64,000 nt of DNA from Sphingomonas sp. BK235 (lineage in GTDB: Bacteria > Pseudomonadota > Alphaproteobacteria > Sphingomonadales > Sphingomonadaceae), in NCBI RefSeq assembly GCF_004345855.1, contig NZ_SLXN01000001.1, forward strand, positions 620,001-684,000, written 5' to 3'. The position numbers and the translations under genes were made by a program. Positions within the stretch are counted from its first letter, which is position 1, and the number at the start of each line of letters is the position of its first letter. Under the pieces are notes generated by a model. It was not told where the DNA came from, did no database searches, and worked only from the letters and a program-made list of their open reading frames with translations. Shown in pieces: positions 30,539 to 41,315 of this stretch.

Positions 30539-32364
30539 TGGCCACGGATACCCCGCTCGACCGCTTTAAGTCCGTGCTCGGCGGCACCGCGCGCGCTTTG
30601 TCCGACGTGGCCGAGGTGGAGCTCGCCTTCACCGCCGACGCGCCGGCGCAGTCGGGCAAGCACCTGCGCGTGCCGATGCCGGCGCGCACCTTGCCCGCCG
30701 ACCAGGTCGCCGAGGCGCGCGGCTTCGCCGACTCCTTCGCGCTGCGCCTTCGCCACCACGACACCGCGCTCCATGCCCGCGGCGCGCCCGAGGACGCCAC
30801 CGCGCGCGGCGTCTATGACGCGATCGAGGACGCGCGCGTCGAGGCGCTCGGCAGCCGCGGCTATCAGGGGATCACCGCCAATCTCGCCACCGCGCTCGAC
30901 GTGCGGTTGCGCGCCGACCCGATCCTGCGCGCGCGCAACCGCAGCGAGGTGCCGCTCGCCACCGCGCTCGGGCTGATGGTGCGCGAGGCGCTCACCGGCG
31001 AGCGACCGCCCGTCGCGACCGAGCCCGGGCTGGCGCTGGTGCGCGAGTGGGTCGAGGAGCGCGCCGATCTCGCGACGCTCGCGCTCGCGCTCGACGACCA
31101 GCGCGCCTTCCAGGGGCTCGCGCGCAAGCTGCTCGAGGATCTCGAGCTGGTCGAGGGTGATCGCACCCCCGAGCAGAGCGACGAGGGCGGCGACGAGGAA
31201 GAGGGCGAGGAGGGGCAGGACACCGACCAGCCCGACGAGGGCGATGCCGAGGGCAGCGAGGGCGAGTCCGAGGTGGAGGCGCGCGGCCAGCAGCGCGACG
31301 ACGAGTCGAGCGAGGGCGAGAGCGAGCAGCTCGAGGGCGACGATCTCGACGACGACGCCGAGGGCGAGCCCGGCGACGACGGCGAGGAGGGGATGCAGCC
31401 GGTCCGCCCCAACCGCCCCACCGCCGATCTCGGCCCCGACTTCGACTATCGCGTGTGGACCACCCAGTTCGACGAGGTGATCGCCGCGACCGACCTGTGC
31501 GACAGCGACGAGCTGGCGCGGCTGCGCGGCTATCTCGACCAGCAGCTGGTGCACCTCCAGTCGGCGGTGTCGCGCCTCGCCAACCGCTTGCAGCGCCGGC
31601 TGATGGCGCAGCAATCGCGCTCCTGGGACTTCGATCAGGACGAGGGGCTGCTCGACGCGGCGCGGCTGGCGCGCGTCGTGGTCAACCCGACCCAGTCGCT
31701 CAGCTACAAGGTGGAGCGCGACACCGAGTTCCGCGACACGGTGGTGACGCTGCTGATCGACAATTCCGGCTCGATGCGCGGTCGCCCGATCTCGATCGCG
31801 GCGATCAGCGCCGACATCCTCGCGCGCACGCTCGAGCGCTGCGGCGTCAAGACCGAGATCCTCGGCTTCACCACGCGCGCCTGGAAGGGCGGGCAGAGTC
31901 GCGAGACCTGGCTCGCCGCGGGGCGCCCGCCGCAGCCCGGCCGCCTCAACGACGTACGCCATATCGTCTACAAGAAGGCCGACGAGCCATGGCGGCGCGC
32001 GCGCAACGCGCTCGGGCTGATGATGCGCGAGGGGCTCCTCAAGGAGAATATCGACGGCGAGGCTTTGCTCTGGGCGCACGCGCGCATGCTCGCGCGGCCG
32101 GAGGAGCGGCGCATCCTGATGGTGATCTCGGACGGTGCGCCGGTCGACGACTCCACCCTGAGCGTCAACACCGGCTCCTATCTGGAGCGCCATCTGCGCC
32201 AGGTGATCGGCTGGATCGAGAAGAAGTCGTCGGTCGAGCTGGTCGCGATCGGCATCGGCCACGACGTCACGCGCTATTACAGCCGCGCGGTGACGATCAT
32301 GGACGCGGAGCAGCTCGGCGGCACGATCATCGAGCAGCTCGCCGCGCTGTTCGACGCCGAATGA
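30538..32364 (+). CDS. cobT: Cobaltochelatase subunit CobT
   Basis: 608 aa. N-terminal CobT domain, a central very acidic stretch (about 200-285, mostly Glu/Asp/Gly with few basic residues), then a C-terminal von Willebrand A domain with the metal site DNSGSMRG (D near residue 408). Works as the MIDAS partner of the CobS AAA ring, like MgChl ChlD/ChlI. ATG overlaps the hepT stop; its own stop overlaps the next small gene (ATGA), keeping the operon coupled through the inserted pair. Confidence 0.95.
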   Translation: MATDTPLDRFKSVLGGTARALSDVAEVELAFTADAPAQSGKHLRVPMPARTLPADQVAEARGFADSFALRLRHHDTALHARGAPEDATARGVYDAIEDARVEALGSRGYQGITANLATALDVRLRADPILRARNRSEVPLATALGLMVREALTGERPPVATEPGLALVREWVEERADLATLALALDDQRAFQGLARKLLEDLELVEGDRTPEQSDEGGDEEEGEEGQDTDQPDEGDAEGSEGESEVEARGQQRDDESSEGESEQLEGDDLDDDAEGEPGDDGEEGMQPVRPNRPTADLGPDFDYRVWTTQFDEVIAATDLCDSDELARLRGYLDQQLVHLQSAVSRLANRLQRRLMAQQSRSWDFDQDEGLLDAARLARVVVNPTQSLSYKVERDTEFRDTVVTLLIDNSGSMRGRPISIAAISADILARTLERCGVKTEILGFTTRAWKGGQSRETWLAAGRPPQPGRLNDVRHIVYKKADEPWRRARNALGLMMREGLLKENIDGEALLWAHARMLARPEERRILMVISDGAPVDDSTLSVNTGSYLERHLRQVIGWIEKKSSVELVAIGIGHDVTRYYSRAVTIMDAEQLGGTIIEQLAALFDAE

Positions 32365-32627
32365 TCGTGTCCCCGCCGGGCGGCTTCGTCGGCCCGGTCA
32401 AACGCTCGATCACCATCGCGGGGCACCAGACCTCGATCAGCCTCGAGCCGATCTTCTGGTCGGCCCTCGAGCGCGCCGCGGCGGCGCAGGCGCTACCGCT
32501 GTCCGCTTTGGTGGCGCAGATCGACGCGCTGCGCATCCGCGAGAGCGAACCTGCCAATCTTGCCAGCGCGTTACGGACGTGGCTGATGGCGCTCGCCTGC
32601 GACAAGGATGAGAGCGGCTCGCATTAG
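32361..32627 (+). CDS. Ribbon-helix-helix domain protein
   Basis: 88 aa. [22 protein letters not shown] followed by [25 protein letters not shown] and ASALRTWLM matches the ribbon-helix-helix 4 family (strand [16 protein letters not shown], then two helices). Likely a small DNA-binding or accessory protein. Translationally coupled to cobT by ATGA. Often found in alphaproteobacteria beside various housekeeping genes; target unknown. Confidence 0.85.
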   Translation: MIVSPPGGFVGPVKRSITIAGHQTSISLEPIFWSALERAAAAQALPLSALVAQIDALRIRESEPANLASALRTWLMALACDKDESGSH

Positions 32628-32636
32628 CATTGACGG

Positions 32637-32651
32637 TGCGACTGTTTCGCA
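32637..32651. promoter_or_regulatory. Fur-like dyad upstream of the siderophore receptor
   Basis: TGCGACTGTTTCGCA, a TGCGA-N5-TCGCA dyad followed by AT, closely resembling the TGCGAATGATTCGCA-type iron boxes of proteobacterial Fur targets. It sits 36 bp before the receptor ATG, a good location for iron repression. Assignment is by pattern and context only. Confidence 0.55.
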
Positions 32652-32687
32652 ATAGCTGACCCCGCAACGAAAAGGGGGATCAGCATC

Positions 32688-35102
32688 ATGTCGTCTTCGT
32701 CCGCGTCGTTCCTGGCGCTGTCCTGCGTTGGTTTCATCGCCTCTGCGCCCGCCGTCGCCGAGGCGCCGGCGCGCGCGCCGCTGCCGTCGACTCAGGATGG
32801 TCGTGGCGCGATCGATCGCGACGACGTGGTCGTCACCGGCAAGGCGGATGCACCGATCACCGTGGAGAGCCCCAAGGCCACGGCCGCGCTGATCGACACG
32901 CCGCAGACCATCACGGTCATCCCCGAGCAGGTGCTGCGCAAACAGAATCTGATGACGCTGCGCGACGCGCTCCAGATCATCCCCGGCATCACCTTCGGCG
33001 CCGGTGAGGGTGGGGGCGGCTACGGCGATTCCATCAACCTGCGCGGCTATTCGGCCAACAACGACCTCACCGTCGACGGCCTGCGCGACAGCGCGCAATA
33101 TAGCCGTACCGACCCGTTCAATCTCCAGCAGATCGAGGTCTACAACGGCGCCAACTCGGTGTTCAACGGCTCGGGTTCGGTCGGCGGTACGATCAATCTC
33201 GTCAGCAAGGAACCGCTGGCGGAGGATCTCACGATCGCGCAGGCGGCGGTCGGCACCGATCGTTATTATCGCGCCGCGCTCGACGCCAATGAGCGCGTCG
33301 GCGACGATGTCGCGGTGCGGCTCAACGCGATGTACCACCACAATGACGTGCCCGGGCGCGACGTGGAGAAGTACGAGCGCTGGGGCGTCGCCCCGGCGGT
33401 GACGATCGGCATCGGCGGCCCCACCAGCCTGACGATCGCCTACCTGCACCAGGAGGACAGGAACACGCCGCTCTACGGCGTGCCGTTCAACCGCGGCACC
33501 GTGGTCGACGGCGTGCTCCCCGGAGTCGATCGCAGCGATTATTACGGCTACCGCAATCTCGACCGGCAGGACGTCACGGTCGACCGGCTGACGGTGACGC
33601 TGCGTCACGCGGTCGACGACCATGTCTCGGTCCGCAACCTGTCACGCTGGCAGCGGGTCGGCCAATATAGCGTCACCAGCGCGCCGCAGGGCACCTTCTG
33701 CCTCGGCGCGACCGGACGCCAGCCGGTCGCCGCCAGCGCGACCGACACCGCGGGGCTCGCCTGCCCGACCGGGCTCGCGCCGGGGCAGTGGCTCCCGTCC
33801 GGGCCGCGCGGGCTGGTGCGCGATCAGGAGAACCAGCTGCTCGCCAACCAGACCGACCTGCGGCTCGACCATGGCACCGAGGGGCGGGTGCGCAACGTCG
33901 CCAACATCGGCATGTCGGCGCTGATCGAGGATTATGCGATCGTCTCCGGCTCGCTGTTGCGCAACGCCGATGGCGCGGCGACGACGCCGCTGCCGGTGCT
34001 GGCGATCACCAACCCCGATACGACCTACCGCGGGCCGATCAACTACGTCACCACCGCGCACTCGCGCTCGACCAGTGAGAATATCGCGGTCTACGCGTTC
34101 GACACGCTCGAACTCGGTCGCTACTTCGAGCTCAACGGCGGGGTGCGCTGGGAGCAGCAGCACGCCACCTTCCGCGCGTTGCCGCTGCCGTCGCTCGCCC
34201 CCGGCGTGACCCAGCCCAATCCCGCGCTGCTGCGGCAGGACAATCGCGAGCGCTTGTTCTCCTGGCGCGTCGGCGCGGTGGTCCATCCGGTCACCGACGT
34301 CAGCGTCTATGCCGGGGTCGGCAATGCCCGCACGCCCTCGTCGGCGAGCGTCCGCGCCGGCTGCGTCAGCGTCTCCGGAACGGTGGTGACCGACACGTGC
34401 GACGTCGCGCCCGAAACCGCGCGCAACTATGAGGCGGGGATCAAGGCGGGCCTGTTCGCGCGCAAGCTGGAGCTGACCGCGGCGGTGTTCCGCAACGAGC
34501 GCACCAATTACCGCATCCCCTCGAACGATCCCGCGCTGCCGACGATCCAGGTGCTCGACGGGCGCAGCCGGGTCAACGGCATCGCGCTCGGGATCTCGGG
34601 CAGCATCACCCCGGCGTGGACGATCTTCGCCAATTACACCTATCTCGACAGCGAGGTGCGCCAGTCGGTGTCCGACTTCTGCCTGCGCGCACCGGGATCC
34701 GCCGGGTGCGGCAACAGCCTCGCCAACCCCGACCCGCAGCGCGGCTTCGCGCTGGTCCAGACGCCCAAACATTCGGGCAGCCTGTTCACCACCTACAAGC
34801 TGCCGTTCGGACTGGAGCTGGGTTACGGCCTGACCTATCAGGGGCGCTTCACCACGTATGTCCCCGGGCTCGCCAGCGCCGCGGCGCCGCTGGTGGACGA
34901 TTATCTGATCCACCGCGCGTACGTGGGATACACGTTCCGCGACGACATGACGCTACAGCTCAACGTCCAGAACCTCACCGACGAGAAGTATCTCACCAAC
35001 GTGCGCAACAACGCAAACGCGACGACCGGCGTGGTGACGGGCGGCTGGGCGATGCCGGGCGACCGGCGGCAGGCGGTGCTCAGCCTGTTCTACCGCTTCT
35101 GA
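32688..35102 (+). CDS. TonB-dependent siderophore receptor (Fiu/catecholate type)
   Basis: 804-aa outer-membrane beta-barrel. Signal peptide (about 1-24, cleaving near AVAEA), TonB-box-like DDVVVTGK (about 45-52), plug domain with [47 protein letters not shown] and [16 protein letters not shown], then the barrel ending in a C-terminal Phe (LFYRF). The [12 protein letters not shown] plug segment is typical of Fiu-like ferric-catecholate receptors. AGGGGG lies upstream of the ATG. Followed 19 bp later by a PiuC gene, the same pairing as fiu-ybiX in E. coli. Confidence 0.93.
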   Translation: MSSSSASFLALSCVGFIASAPAVAEAPARAPLPSTQDGRGAIDRDDVVVTGKADAPITVESPKATAALIDTPQTITVIPEQVLRKQNLMTLRDALQIIPGITFGAGEGGGGYGDSINLRGYSANNDLTVDGLRDSAQYSRTDPFNLQQIEVYNGANSVFNGSGSVGGTINLVSKEPLAEDLTIAQAAVGTDRYYRAALDANERVGDDVAVRLNAMYHHNDVPGRDVEKYERWGVAPAVTIGIGGPTSLTIAYLHQEDRNTPLYGVPFNRGTVVDGVLPGVDRSDYYGYRNLDRQDVTVDRLTVTLRHAVDDHVSVRNLSRWQRVGQYSVTSAPQGTFCLGATGRQPVAASATDTAGLACPTGLAPGQWLPSGPRGLVRDQENQLLANQTDLRLDHGTEGRVRNVANIGMSALIEDYAIVSGSLLRNADGAATTPLPVLAITNPDTTYRGPINYVTTAHSRSTSENIAVYAFDTLELGRYFELNGGVRWEQQHATFRALPLPSLAPGVTQPNPALLRQDNRERLFSWRVGAVVHPVTDVSVYAGVGNARTPSSASVRAGCVSVSGTVVTDTCDVAPETARNYEAGIKAGLFARKLELTAAVFRNERTNYRIPSNDPALPTIQVLDGRSRVNGIALGISGSITPAWTIFANYTYLDSEVRQSVSDFCLRAPGSAGCGNSLANPDPQRGFALVQTPKHSGSLFTTYKLPFGLELGYGLTYQGRFTTYVPGLASAAAPLVDDYLIHRAYVGYTFRDDMTLQLNVQNLTDEKYLTNVRNNANATTGVVTGGWAMPGDRRQAVLSLFYRF

Positions 35103-35121
35103 GCGCGGTACAGGCCGCATC

Positions 35122-35805
35122 ATGCTGATCGCGATCCCCGAGGTGCTCGACGCCGCCGCCCTGGCGCGCGTGCGCGGGCTGATCGACCCCGCCGGGTGGG
35201 TCGACGGCAACGCCACCTCGGGGCCGCAGGCCGCGCTGGCCAAGCGCAACGAGCAATTGCCCGAGGACGGCGAGGCGGCGCGCGCGGCGGGCGCGATCGT
35301 GCTCGACGCGCTCGGGCGCACCCCGTTGTTCGTCGCCGCGGCGCTGCCGCTCAAGGTCTGGCCGCCGCTGTTCAACCGCTATGCCGGGGGGCAGGAGTTC
35401 GGGCTCCACGTCGACAATGCGGTGCGATTGCGGCGTGGCGGCGATTTCCGGCTGCGCTCCGACCTCTCCGCGACGCTGTTTCTCGCCGGTCCCGATGAGT
35501 ATGACGGCGGCGCGCTGGTGGTCGAGGATCAGTTCGGCGAGCAGCGGGTCAAGCTGCCCGCCGGGCATATGGTGCTCTATCCCGCGTCGAGCCTGCACCG
35601 GGTCGAGCCGGTGACGCGCGGCACCCGTGTGGCGAGCTTCTTCTGGATTCAGTCGATGGTGCGCGACGACGGCGCGCGCCGGTTGTTGTTCGAGCTCGAC
35701 CAGGGGGTGCAGGACGTCGCCGCCGCGCAGGGGCAGGGGGCGTCGGCGACCGTCAGGCTGACGGGCGTGTACCACAATCTGTTGCGCCGCTGGGCGGACG
35801 CCTGA
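35122..35805 (+). CDS. piuC: PiuC/YbiX-like Fe(II)/2-oxoglutarate dioxygenase
   Basis: 227 aa PKHD-type hydroxylase. Fe(II) ligands H96 and D98 in GLHVDNAVR and H159 in [12 protein letters not shown]; the Arg about ten residues later fits the 2-oxoglutarate anchor. Length and order match PiuC. The family is iron-starvation induced and linked to siderophore receptors; here it is directly downstream of one, very probably co-transcribed and under the same Fur-like site. Physiological substrate unsettled. Confidence 0.93.
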   Translation: MLIAIPEVLDAAALARVRGLIDPAGWVDGNATSGPQAALAKRNEQLPEDGEAARAAGAIVLDALGRTPLFVAAALPLKVWPPLFNRYAGGQEFGLHVDNAVRLRRGGDFRLRSDLSATLFLAGPDEYDGGALVVEDQFGEQRVKLPAGHMVLYPASSLHRVEPVTRGTRVASFFWIQSMVRDDGARRLLFELDQGVQDVAAAQGQGASATVRLTGVYHNLLRRWADA

Positions 35806-35996
35806 GCGCGGTTGGGGCGGCGGCGGCGCCGGGGCGCGCGCTCCGACGCCGGGAAGCCGCCGGACCGCGGCCCCTCCGCTTCGCGCTGTACGACAAGGCC
35901 GGGGTGGATCTGAGCGTCGTGCCGCACTGAGGGGATTGTCGGACACCCCTGCCTCGCAGGGGAGCGTCGCATGATCGATACTACACCGGCACCCCC

Positions 35997-36092
35997 CGTC
36001 ATCCCGGACTTGGTCCGGGATCCAGCGTGCCGCACACTCCTAAAGCGTTGTTCCTGCGGAAGGCTGGATCCCGGACCCAGTCCGGGATGACG
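35997..36092. repeat. Family A palindromic element (copy A7) in the 347-bp gap before the glutamate dehydrogenase gene end
   Basis: Left arm stem ATCCCGGA-CTTGG-TCCGGGAT, right arm inverse GATCCCGGACCCAGTCCGGG. The rest of 35806-36152 holds one reading frame that ends in LRFALYDKAGVDLSVVPH before a stop at about 35930. It looks like the tail of a protein but has no convincing start, so I treat it as a possible relic. Confidence 0.85.
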
Positions 36093-36152
36093 AACGGTTA
36101 AAGGCGCGCCGAGGTATTGTCGCCGACGAGGATCGTTCCCCCGCCGCCCTTC

Positions 36153-39100
36153 CTACCGCCCCAGCAGCACGCGCGCCTGGCTCGCGATCTGCGCCAGCAT
36201 CGCCGCGTTCGGCGCCTGCGCGTTGCGCGCTCGGTCGATCACCGCGCGGAACTGCGCCACGCGCGCCCCGTTGCGCGCGAGCCAGTCGGCCACCAGCGCC
36301 TCCGGATCGCCCGCCCCGCCGCGGCCGAGGAAATCAAGCCGAAGCTGCTGGAAGTCGCGCGCGAGGCCAGCGATCAGCAGCCGCTCCCATGGATCACTCG
36401 GCGAGATGCGCGTCGCGGTCGACTGCGCCCAGTCGAGCCCCAGCGCCTGACCGAGCCGCGTGAAGGCGCGCGCCAGCCGCGTCTCCTCGATGCCGGCACG
36501 CTCGCCGAGGTCGGCGAGCCCGACCGCGCCGTCCAGTTCGAACAGCCGCACCACGCGGGTGGCGAGGTCGTGCGGCGCGCCGGCCTGCTCGAGCGTGTCG
36601 GCGATGCGGCGCGAGTGTGCGCGCGCCTCGTCGAGCAGCAGCTCGCCCGCGGCGACGTCGAGCCGCTCGATCCCCGCCGACAGCCGTGCCAGCACCGCCG
36701 AGGGCGGCGTGGCCGGTGCGGTGGTGCGCAGCAGATCGGCGATCTGCGAGCGCACCGCCACCGCGGTCTCGTCGAACAGCGCGATCCGGCCGCTCTCGGG
36801 CATCGGCTCGGTCTCGATCGCGTGCCACAGCGCGGTGAGGCCGAACTGGCGCTCCACCACCACGAACATCGCGGCGATATCGGCGAGCGTCGCGCCCTCC
36901 TCCTCGGCCAGCTCGAACGGGTGGAGGATGCCGATCCGGTTGATGACGCGGTTGGCCAGCTTGGTGGCGACGATCTGCGGGCGCAGCCGGTGCGCGTCGA
37001 TCGCGGCGGCGAAGCGCTCGCGCATCGCGGGCGGGAAGGCGGCGTGGAGGTCCTCCGACAGCGCCGGGTCGTCACCGAGCGCCGAATGCTCGATCGCGTC
37101 CTGCAGCGCGAGCTTGGCGGTGGCGAGCAGCACCGCCAGCTCGGGGCGGGTGAGCCCGCGCGCGTCGCTGCTGCGGCGAAGCAGGTCGGTGTTGCTGCCG
37201 AGCCCCTCGACGCGGCGGTCGAGCCGACCGCTCTCCTCGAACACCTCGATCAGCCGGACATAGCTGGGCAGCGCCTGCACCCCGCCGCCCTCGGCGATCG
37301 ACAGCGCGAGCGTCTGGAGGCGGTTGTCCTCCAGCACCAGCCGCGCGACATCGTCGGTCATCGCGCCGAGCAATGCGTTGCGGTCGTCGAACCCGAGCCG
37401 GTCCTCGATCATCTCGCGGTTGAGCGCGATCTTGATGTTGACCTCATTGTCCGAACAGTCGACGCCGGCCGAATTGTCGATGAAGTCGGTGTTGATCCGC
37501 CCGCCCCTCGCCGCGAAGGCGATGCGCGCGGCCTGGGTGACGCCGAGGTTCGCGCCCTCGCCGATCGCGGTGGCGCGCAGCTCCTCGGCGTCGACCCGGA
37601 GCCGATCGTTGGCGGGATCGCCGACGGTGGCGTTGTTCTCGGACGCGGCCTTCACATAGGTGCCGATGCCGCCGAACCAGATCAGGTCGACCGGGCTCTT
37701 CAGGATCGCCGAGATCAGCGCGGTCGGCTCGAGCCGCTCCGCCGCGATGCCGAGCGCGGCGCGCACCTCGGGCGAGAGCGGGATCGACTTCATGTCGCGC
37801 GCGAACACGCCGCCGCCCGGCGAGATCAAAGCGGTGTCGTAATCGGACCAGCTCGACCGCGGCAGCGCGAACAGGCGGTCGCGCTCGGCCCAGCTCGCCG
37901 CCGCGTCCGGATCGGGGTCGAGGAAGATGTGGCGGTGGTCGAAGGCGGCGACCAGCCGGATCGCCTTCGACAGCAGCATGCCGTTGCCGAACACGTCGCC
38001 CGACATGTCGCCGCAGCCGACGACGCGGATCGGCTGCGTCTGCACGTCCAGCCCGCGCTCGGCGAAATGGCGCTGGACCGAGACCCAGGCGCCCTTGGCG
38101 GTGATGCCCATCGCCTTGTGGTCATAACCCTGCGACCCGCCGCTGGCGAAGGCGTCCCCCAGCCAGAAGCCGCGCTCCAGCGCGATCGCGTTGGCGACGT
38201 CGCTGAAGGTCGCGGTGCCCTTGTCGGCGGCGACGACGAAGTACGGATCCTCGCCGTCGTGGACGACCACACCGTCGGGATGCACCACCTCGCCGGCGAC
38301 GATATTGTCGGTGATCGACAGCAGGGTGCGGATGAAGATGCGATAGGCCTCGGTGCCTTCCGCCAGCCACGCGTCGCGGTTGCCCGGCGCCGGCAGCTGC
38401 TTGGCGTAGAAGCCGCCCTTGGCGCCGGTCGGCACGATCACCGCGTTCTTGACGCGCTGCGCCTTCATCAGGCCGAGGATCTCGGTGCGGAAATCGTCGC
38501 GCCGGTCGGACCAGCGCAGGCCGCCGCGCGCGACCGGGCCGGCGCGCAGGTGGATGCCCTCGACCCGCGGCGAGTAGACCCAGACCTCGCGCCACGGCAG
38601 CGGCGCGGGCAGGCCGGGGATCCGGGCGCTGTCGAGCTTGAACGCCAGCGCCTCGTTCGCCGCCTCGGTATAAGCGTTGGTACGCAGCGTCGCATCGATC
38701 ACCGCGCGGAAGGCGCGCAGGATGCGGTCGTCGTCGATCCCCGTGATCGCGTCGAGCCCGGCGTCGATCGCGGCGGCGGCGGCATCGGCATCGCCGGGAC
38801 GCGCGGGGTCGTGGCGGGCGGCGAAAAGGTCGACCAGCGCCTTGGTCACATCGCGCGCGCGCGTCAGCGTCTCCACCACCGTCGCCATGCCGTAGCTCAT
38901 CCCGGCCTGGCGCAGGTAGCGGAACCAGGCGCGGAACAGCACCACCGCCGACGGCGACAGGCCGGCCTCGAGCATCAGCCGGTTGAAGCCGTCGTCCTCG
39001 GCGCGGCCCTCAAGCACCTGCGCGATCGCCTCCTGCAGCGTCTCCGCCGCGGCGAGCACCGCGGGCACGTCGGCGGCGGTCTCGAGCGTGAAGTCGTGGA

Positions 39101-40781
39101 TCGAGGAGCGCTCCTCGTCGGTCAGCCCGGTCGGCATCTCCTCGATCACGCGGAAGCCGAAATGCTCCAGCGCGGGCACCGCGTCGGACAGCGCCAGCGG
39201 GCCTCCCTGGCGATAGACCTTGAGGTGGAGCATGCCGTCGCCGCCGGCGGTGAAGCGCACCTCGCGGTCGGCGTCGTCGACCAGGTTGGCGATCGAGACG
39301 ATGTCGCGCGCCGCCTCGTCGGGGGTGGCGCCGGTGCGGTAGCGCGGCGGGAAGGCGGCGGCGTGGCGCAGCGCCAGTCGCGCCGCACGCGCCGGCCCGA
39401 CCTCGTCGGCCAGCGCCGCCTCGATCGACGGCGCCCAGCCGCGCACCATCTTCTCCAGCCGCGCGTCGAGCAGCGAGGCGTCGGGCAGACGGCCGGCGCC
39501 GCGCAGGTCGATCGTGTAGCGCAGCAGCGCGGTGCGGCTGTCCTCGACGCTGGTCGTCCAGTTGAGGATCTGGCCGTTGGCCTCCTCCGCCAGCATGTCG
39601 CCGATCGCGACGCGGCGCGCGGTCGTCATCTCGTCGCGCGGCAGCCAGACGAAGGCGTAGAGGTGGCGGCCGAGCGGGGAGCGCGCCAGCACCAGCTTGG
39701 GACGCGGCCGGTCGGCAAGGCTCATCGCGGTGAGCGCGAGCTCCTCCATCCCCGCGGCGTCGACCGCGATCATCAGGTCGTGCGGCAGCGTCGCGATCGC
39801 GTGGGTCAGCGCCTTGCCGGTATGGCCGGCGGGATCGAAGCCGAACTTGGCCTCGCTCGCCGCCAGCCGCTGGCGCAGCACCGGCACGCTGCGCGGCGGC
39901 GCATTGAGCGCGGCCGAGGTCCACAGGCCGGCGTGGATCGACAGCCCCGTCACCGTACCGCCCGTGGCGAGCGGCACCACCAGCAGATCGAGCGGAACGC
40001 GGCGGTGCACCGGCGAGATCAGGCTCGATTTGAGCAGCAGCGGCGCGGCGTTGCCGGCGGTGAAATATTCCACCGCGAGCCGGCGCGAGCGCTCCGCGAG
40101 CAGCGGCACCTCATGGTCGTTGCGCGCGATGCCGAGCGGTTCGGCCGCGTCGGCATGGCCGTCGACGTGCCAGCGCTCGTGGCCCAGCAGCGTGAAGTGA
40201 CGGTCGAGGAACCAGCGCAGCAGGTTGGCGCCCTCGGGATCGTGCCCGGTGTCGTCGAGCATGCCCGCGTCGGCGGCGAGCGCGGCCTGCATCTGGCGCC
40301 AGTCGCCCACCGCCACGCGCACGTCGCGCAGCAGCCGCTCGATCTCGTCGGTCAGCGCGCGACGGTCCTTGGCGTCGACGCGCTCGAGCTCGACGTAGAT
40401 CATCGACTCGGCGTGGCCGCTGGCCTCCTCGATCGCGGTCAGCGTGCCGTCGGCGTCGCGCGAGACGCGAATGACGGGGTGGATCACGCGATCGACCGCG
40501 ATGTCGCGGTCACCGATCGCGGCGGCGACCGAATCGACCAGGAAGGGCATGTCGTCGTTGACGATGGCGAGCCGCATGCGGCGCCGCGCGCCGTCGCCGG
40601 GCAGCTGCTCCAGCGCGAGCGCGGCAGTGCCGGGGGCGCGATGCGCCGCGGTCTCGGCCAGGAAGGCGGCCGCCTCGGCCTGCTTGTCCTCGCCGAAGCC
40701 GGCGATCTCCCCGGGAAGCGCGCGATGGGTGAGCCGCGCCGCGAGCGCGGCAGACAGTTTCTGCAGAGACTTCTCGACCAT
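36153..40781 (-). CDS. gdhB: NAD-specific glutamate dehydrogenase, large (~170 kDa) type
   Basis: 1542 aa. Oxidatively deaminates glutamate to 2-oxoglutarate, feeding the TCA enzymes encoded earlier in the window. Long N-terminal regulatory part with ACT-like modules, catalytic core in the middle: GPVARGGLRWSDR near residue 755, PTGAKGGF near 785, then GCGDMSGDVFGNGML and DNSAGVDCSDNEVNIK. Helical C-terminal extension follows. Start MVEKSLQKLSAALAARL was preferred because the in-frame upstream stretch crosses a palindrome arm. Monocistronic, convergent with the PiuC gene. Long open frames on the opposite strand here are composition shadows. Confidence 0.95.
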   Translation of the reverse strand: MVEKSLQKLSAALAARLTHRALPGEIAGFGEDKQAEAAAFLAETAAHRAPGTAALALEQLPGDGARRRMRLAIVNDDMPFLVDSVAAAIGDRDIAVDRVIHPVIRVSRDADGTLTAIEEASGHAESMIYVELERVDAKDRRALTDEIERLLRDVRVAVGDWRQMQAALAADAGMLDDTGHDPEGANLLRWFLDRHFTLLGHERWHVDGHADAAEPLGIARNDHEVPLLAERSRRLAVEYFTAGNAAPLLLKSSLISPVHRRVPLDLLVVPLATGGTVTGLSIHAGLWTSAALNAPPRSVPVLRQRLAASEAKFGFDPAGHTGKALTHAIATLPHDLMIAVDAAGMEELALTAMSLADRPRPKLVLARSPLGRHLYAFVWLPRDEMTTARRVAIGDMLAEEANGQILNWTTSVEDSRTALLRYTIDLRGAGRLPDASLLDARLEKMVRGWAPSIEAALADEVGPARAARLALRHAAAFPPRYRTGATPDEAARDIVSIANLVDDADREVRFTAGGDGMLHLKVYRQGGPLALSDAVPALEHFGFRVIEEMPTGLTDEERSSIHDFTLETAADVPAVLAAAETLQEAIAQVLEGRAEDDGFNRLMLEAGLSPSAVVLFRAWFRYLRQAGMSYGMATVVETLTRARDVTKALVDLFAARHDPARPGDADAAAAAIDAGLDAITGIDDDRILRAFRAVIDATLRTNAYTEAANEALAFKLDSARIPGLPAPLPWREVWVYSPRVEGIHLRAGPVARGGLRWSDRRDDFRTEILGLMKAQRVKNAVIVPTGAKGGFYAKQLPAPGNRDAWLAEGTEAYRIFIRTLLSITDNIVAGEVVHPDGVVVHDGEDPYFVVAADKGTATFSDVANAIALERGFWLGDAFASGGSQGYDHKAMGITAKGAWVSVQRHFAERGLDVQTQPIRVVGCGDMSGDVFGNGMLLSKAIRLVAAFDHRHIFLDPDPDAAASWAERDRLFALPRSSWSDYDTALISPGGGVFARDMKSIPLSPEVRAALGIAAERLEPTALISAILKSPVDLIWFGGIGTYVKAASENNATVGDPANDRLRVDAEELRATAIGEGANLGVTQAARIAFAARGGRINTDFIDNSAGVDCSDNEVNIKIALNREMIEDRLGFDDRNALLGAMTDDVARLVLEDNRLQTLALSIAEGGGVQALPSYVRLIEVFEESGRLDRRVEGLGSNTDLLRRSSDARGLTRPELAVLLATAKLALQDAIEHSALGDDPALSEDLHAAFPPAMRERFAAAIDAHRLRPQIVATKLANRVINRIGILHPFELAEEEGATLADIAAMFVVVERQFGLTALWHAIETEPMPESGRIALFDETAVAVRSQIADLLRTTAPATPPSAVLARLSAGIERLDVAAGELLLDEARAHSRRIADTLEQAGAPHDLATRVVRLFELDGAVGLADLGERAGIEETRLARAFTRLGQALGLDWAQSTATRISPSDPWERLLIAGLARDFQQLRLDFLGRGGAGDPEALVADWLARNGARVAQFRAVIDRARNAQAPNAAMLAQIASQARVLLGR

Positions 40782-41315
40782 GACCTGCGCTATGCGCCGG
40801 GCAGCGACGCGGCTCAACCCCGCCGGGGAAGGAACAGCGGATGCGGAGCGGGGAGGGGGGCGTCGCCCAACGCCAGCGTCATCCTGAGCTTGTCTCAGGA
40901 TCCACCGATCCTCGGGCGCAACTGCCGGCGCGTTTGCCGTGCCGTGGCTCCGGACCCAAAAGGCGGCTTGCATCTTCGGCGGTCTGATCTGCCGCTACTA
41001 TTCGCGGGTGATACGCTGCGATGAGGGAGGCCGCTTTCTCTTCCCTCATTCGTCATCCCGGCCTCGCGCCGGGATCCATTCCTCCGTGAGAGCAACGCCG
41101 GCGGCTCTCGCAGCACCATGGATCCCGGATCGAGGCTCTCCTGAGCTTGTCGAAGGGCCCGGGATGACGGGAGTAAGCCGCTTCCGCGACAATGAACCCT
41201 TTTTGTGTACGGACCCGTGGATCCCGAAACGAGTTCGGGATGACGGTGGATAATGTGGTGATGCCTGAAGCCGCTTAGCCCGAGTGGCGACCTCGCAGTC
41301 CAGCGACCGCCGCCT
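40782..41315. repeat. 534-bp gene-free region with several family A arms
   Basis: A forward solo arm at 40878-40905 has stem ATCCTGAG-CTTGT-CTCAGGAT. A facing pair lies at 41051-41170: left stem ATCCCGGC-CTCGC-GCCGGGAT, and the right arm is split by about 20 extra bases containing CCTGAGCTTGTCGAAGG. A reverse solo arm at 41217-41247 has stem ATCCCGAA-CTCGT-TTCGGGAT in forward sense. No coding potential is apparent beyond the arms. Confidence 0.8.

Noticed and set aside
36117..41024. A 1635-codon open frame opposite the glutamate dehydrogenase gene
   Set aside because: Arg/Gly/Ala/His-rich composition without domains; it is the high-GC antisense shadow of a well-supported NAD-GDH gene.
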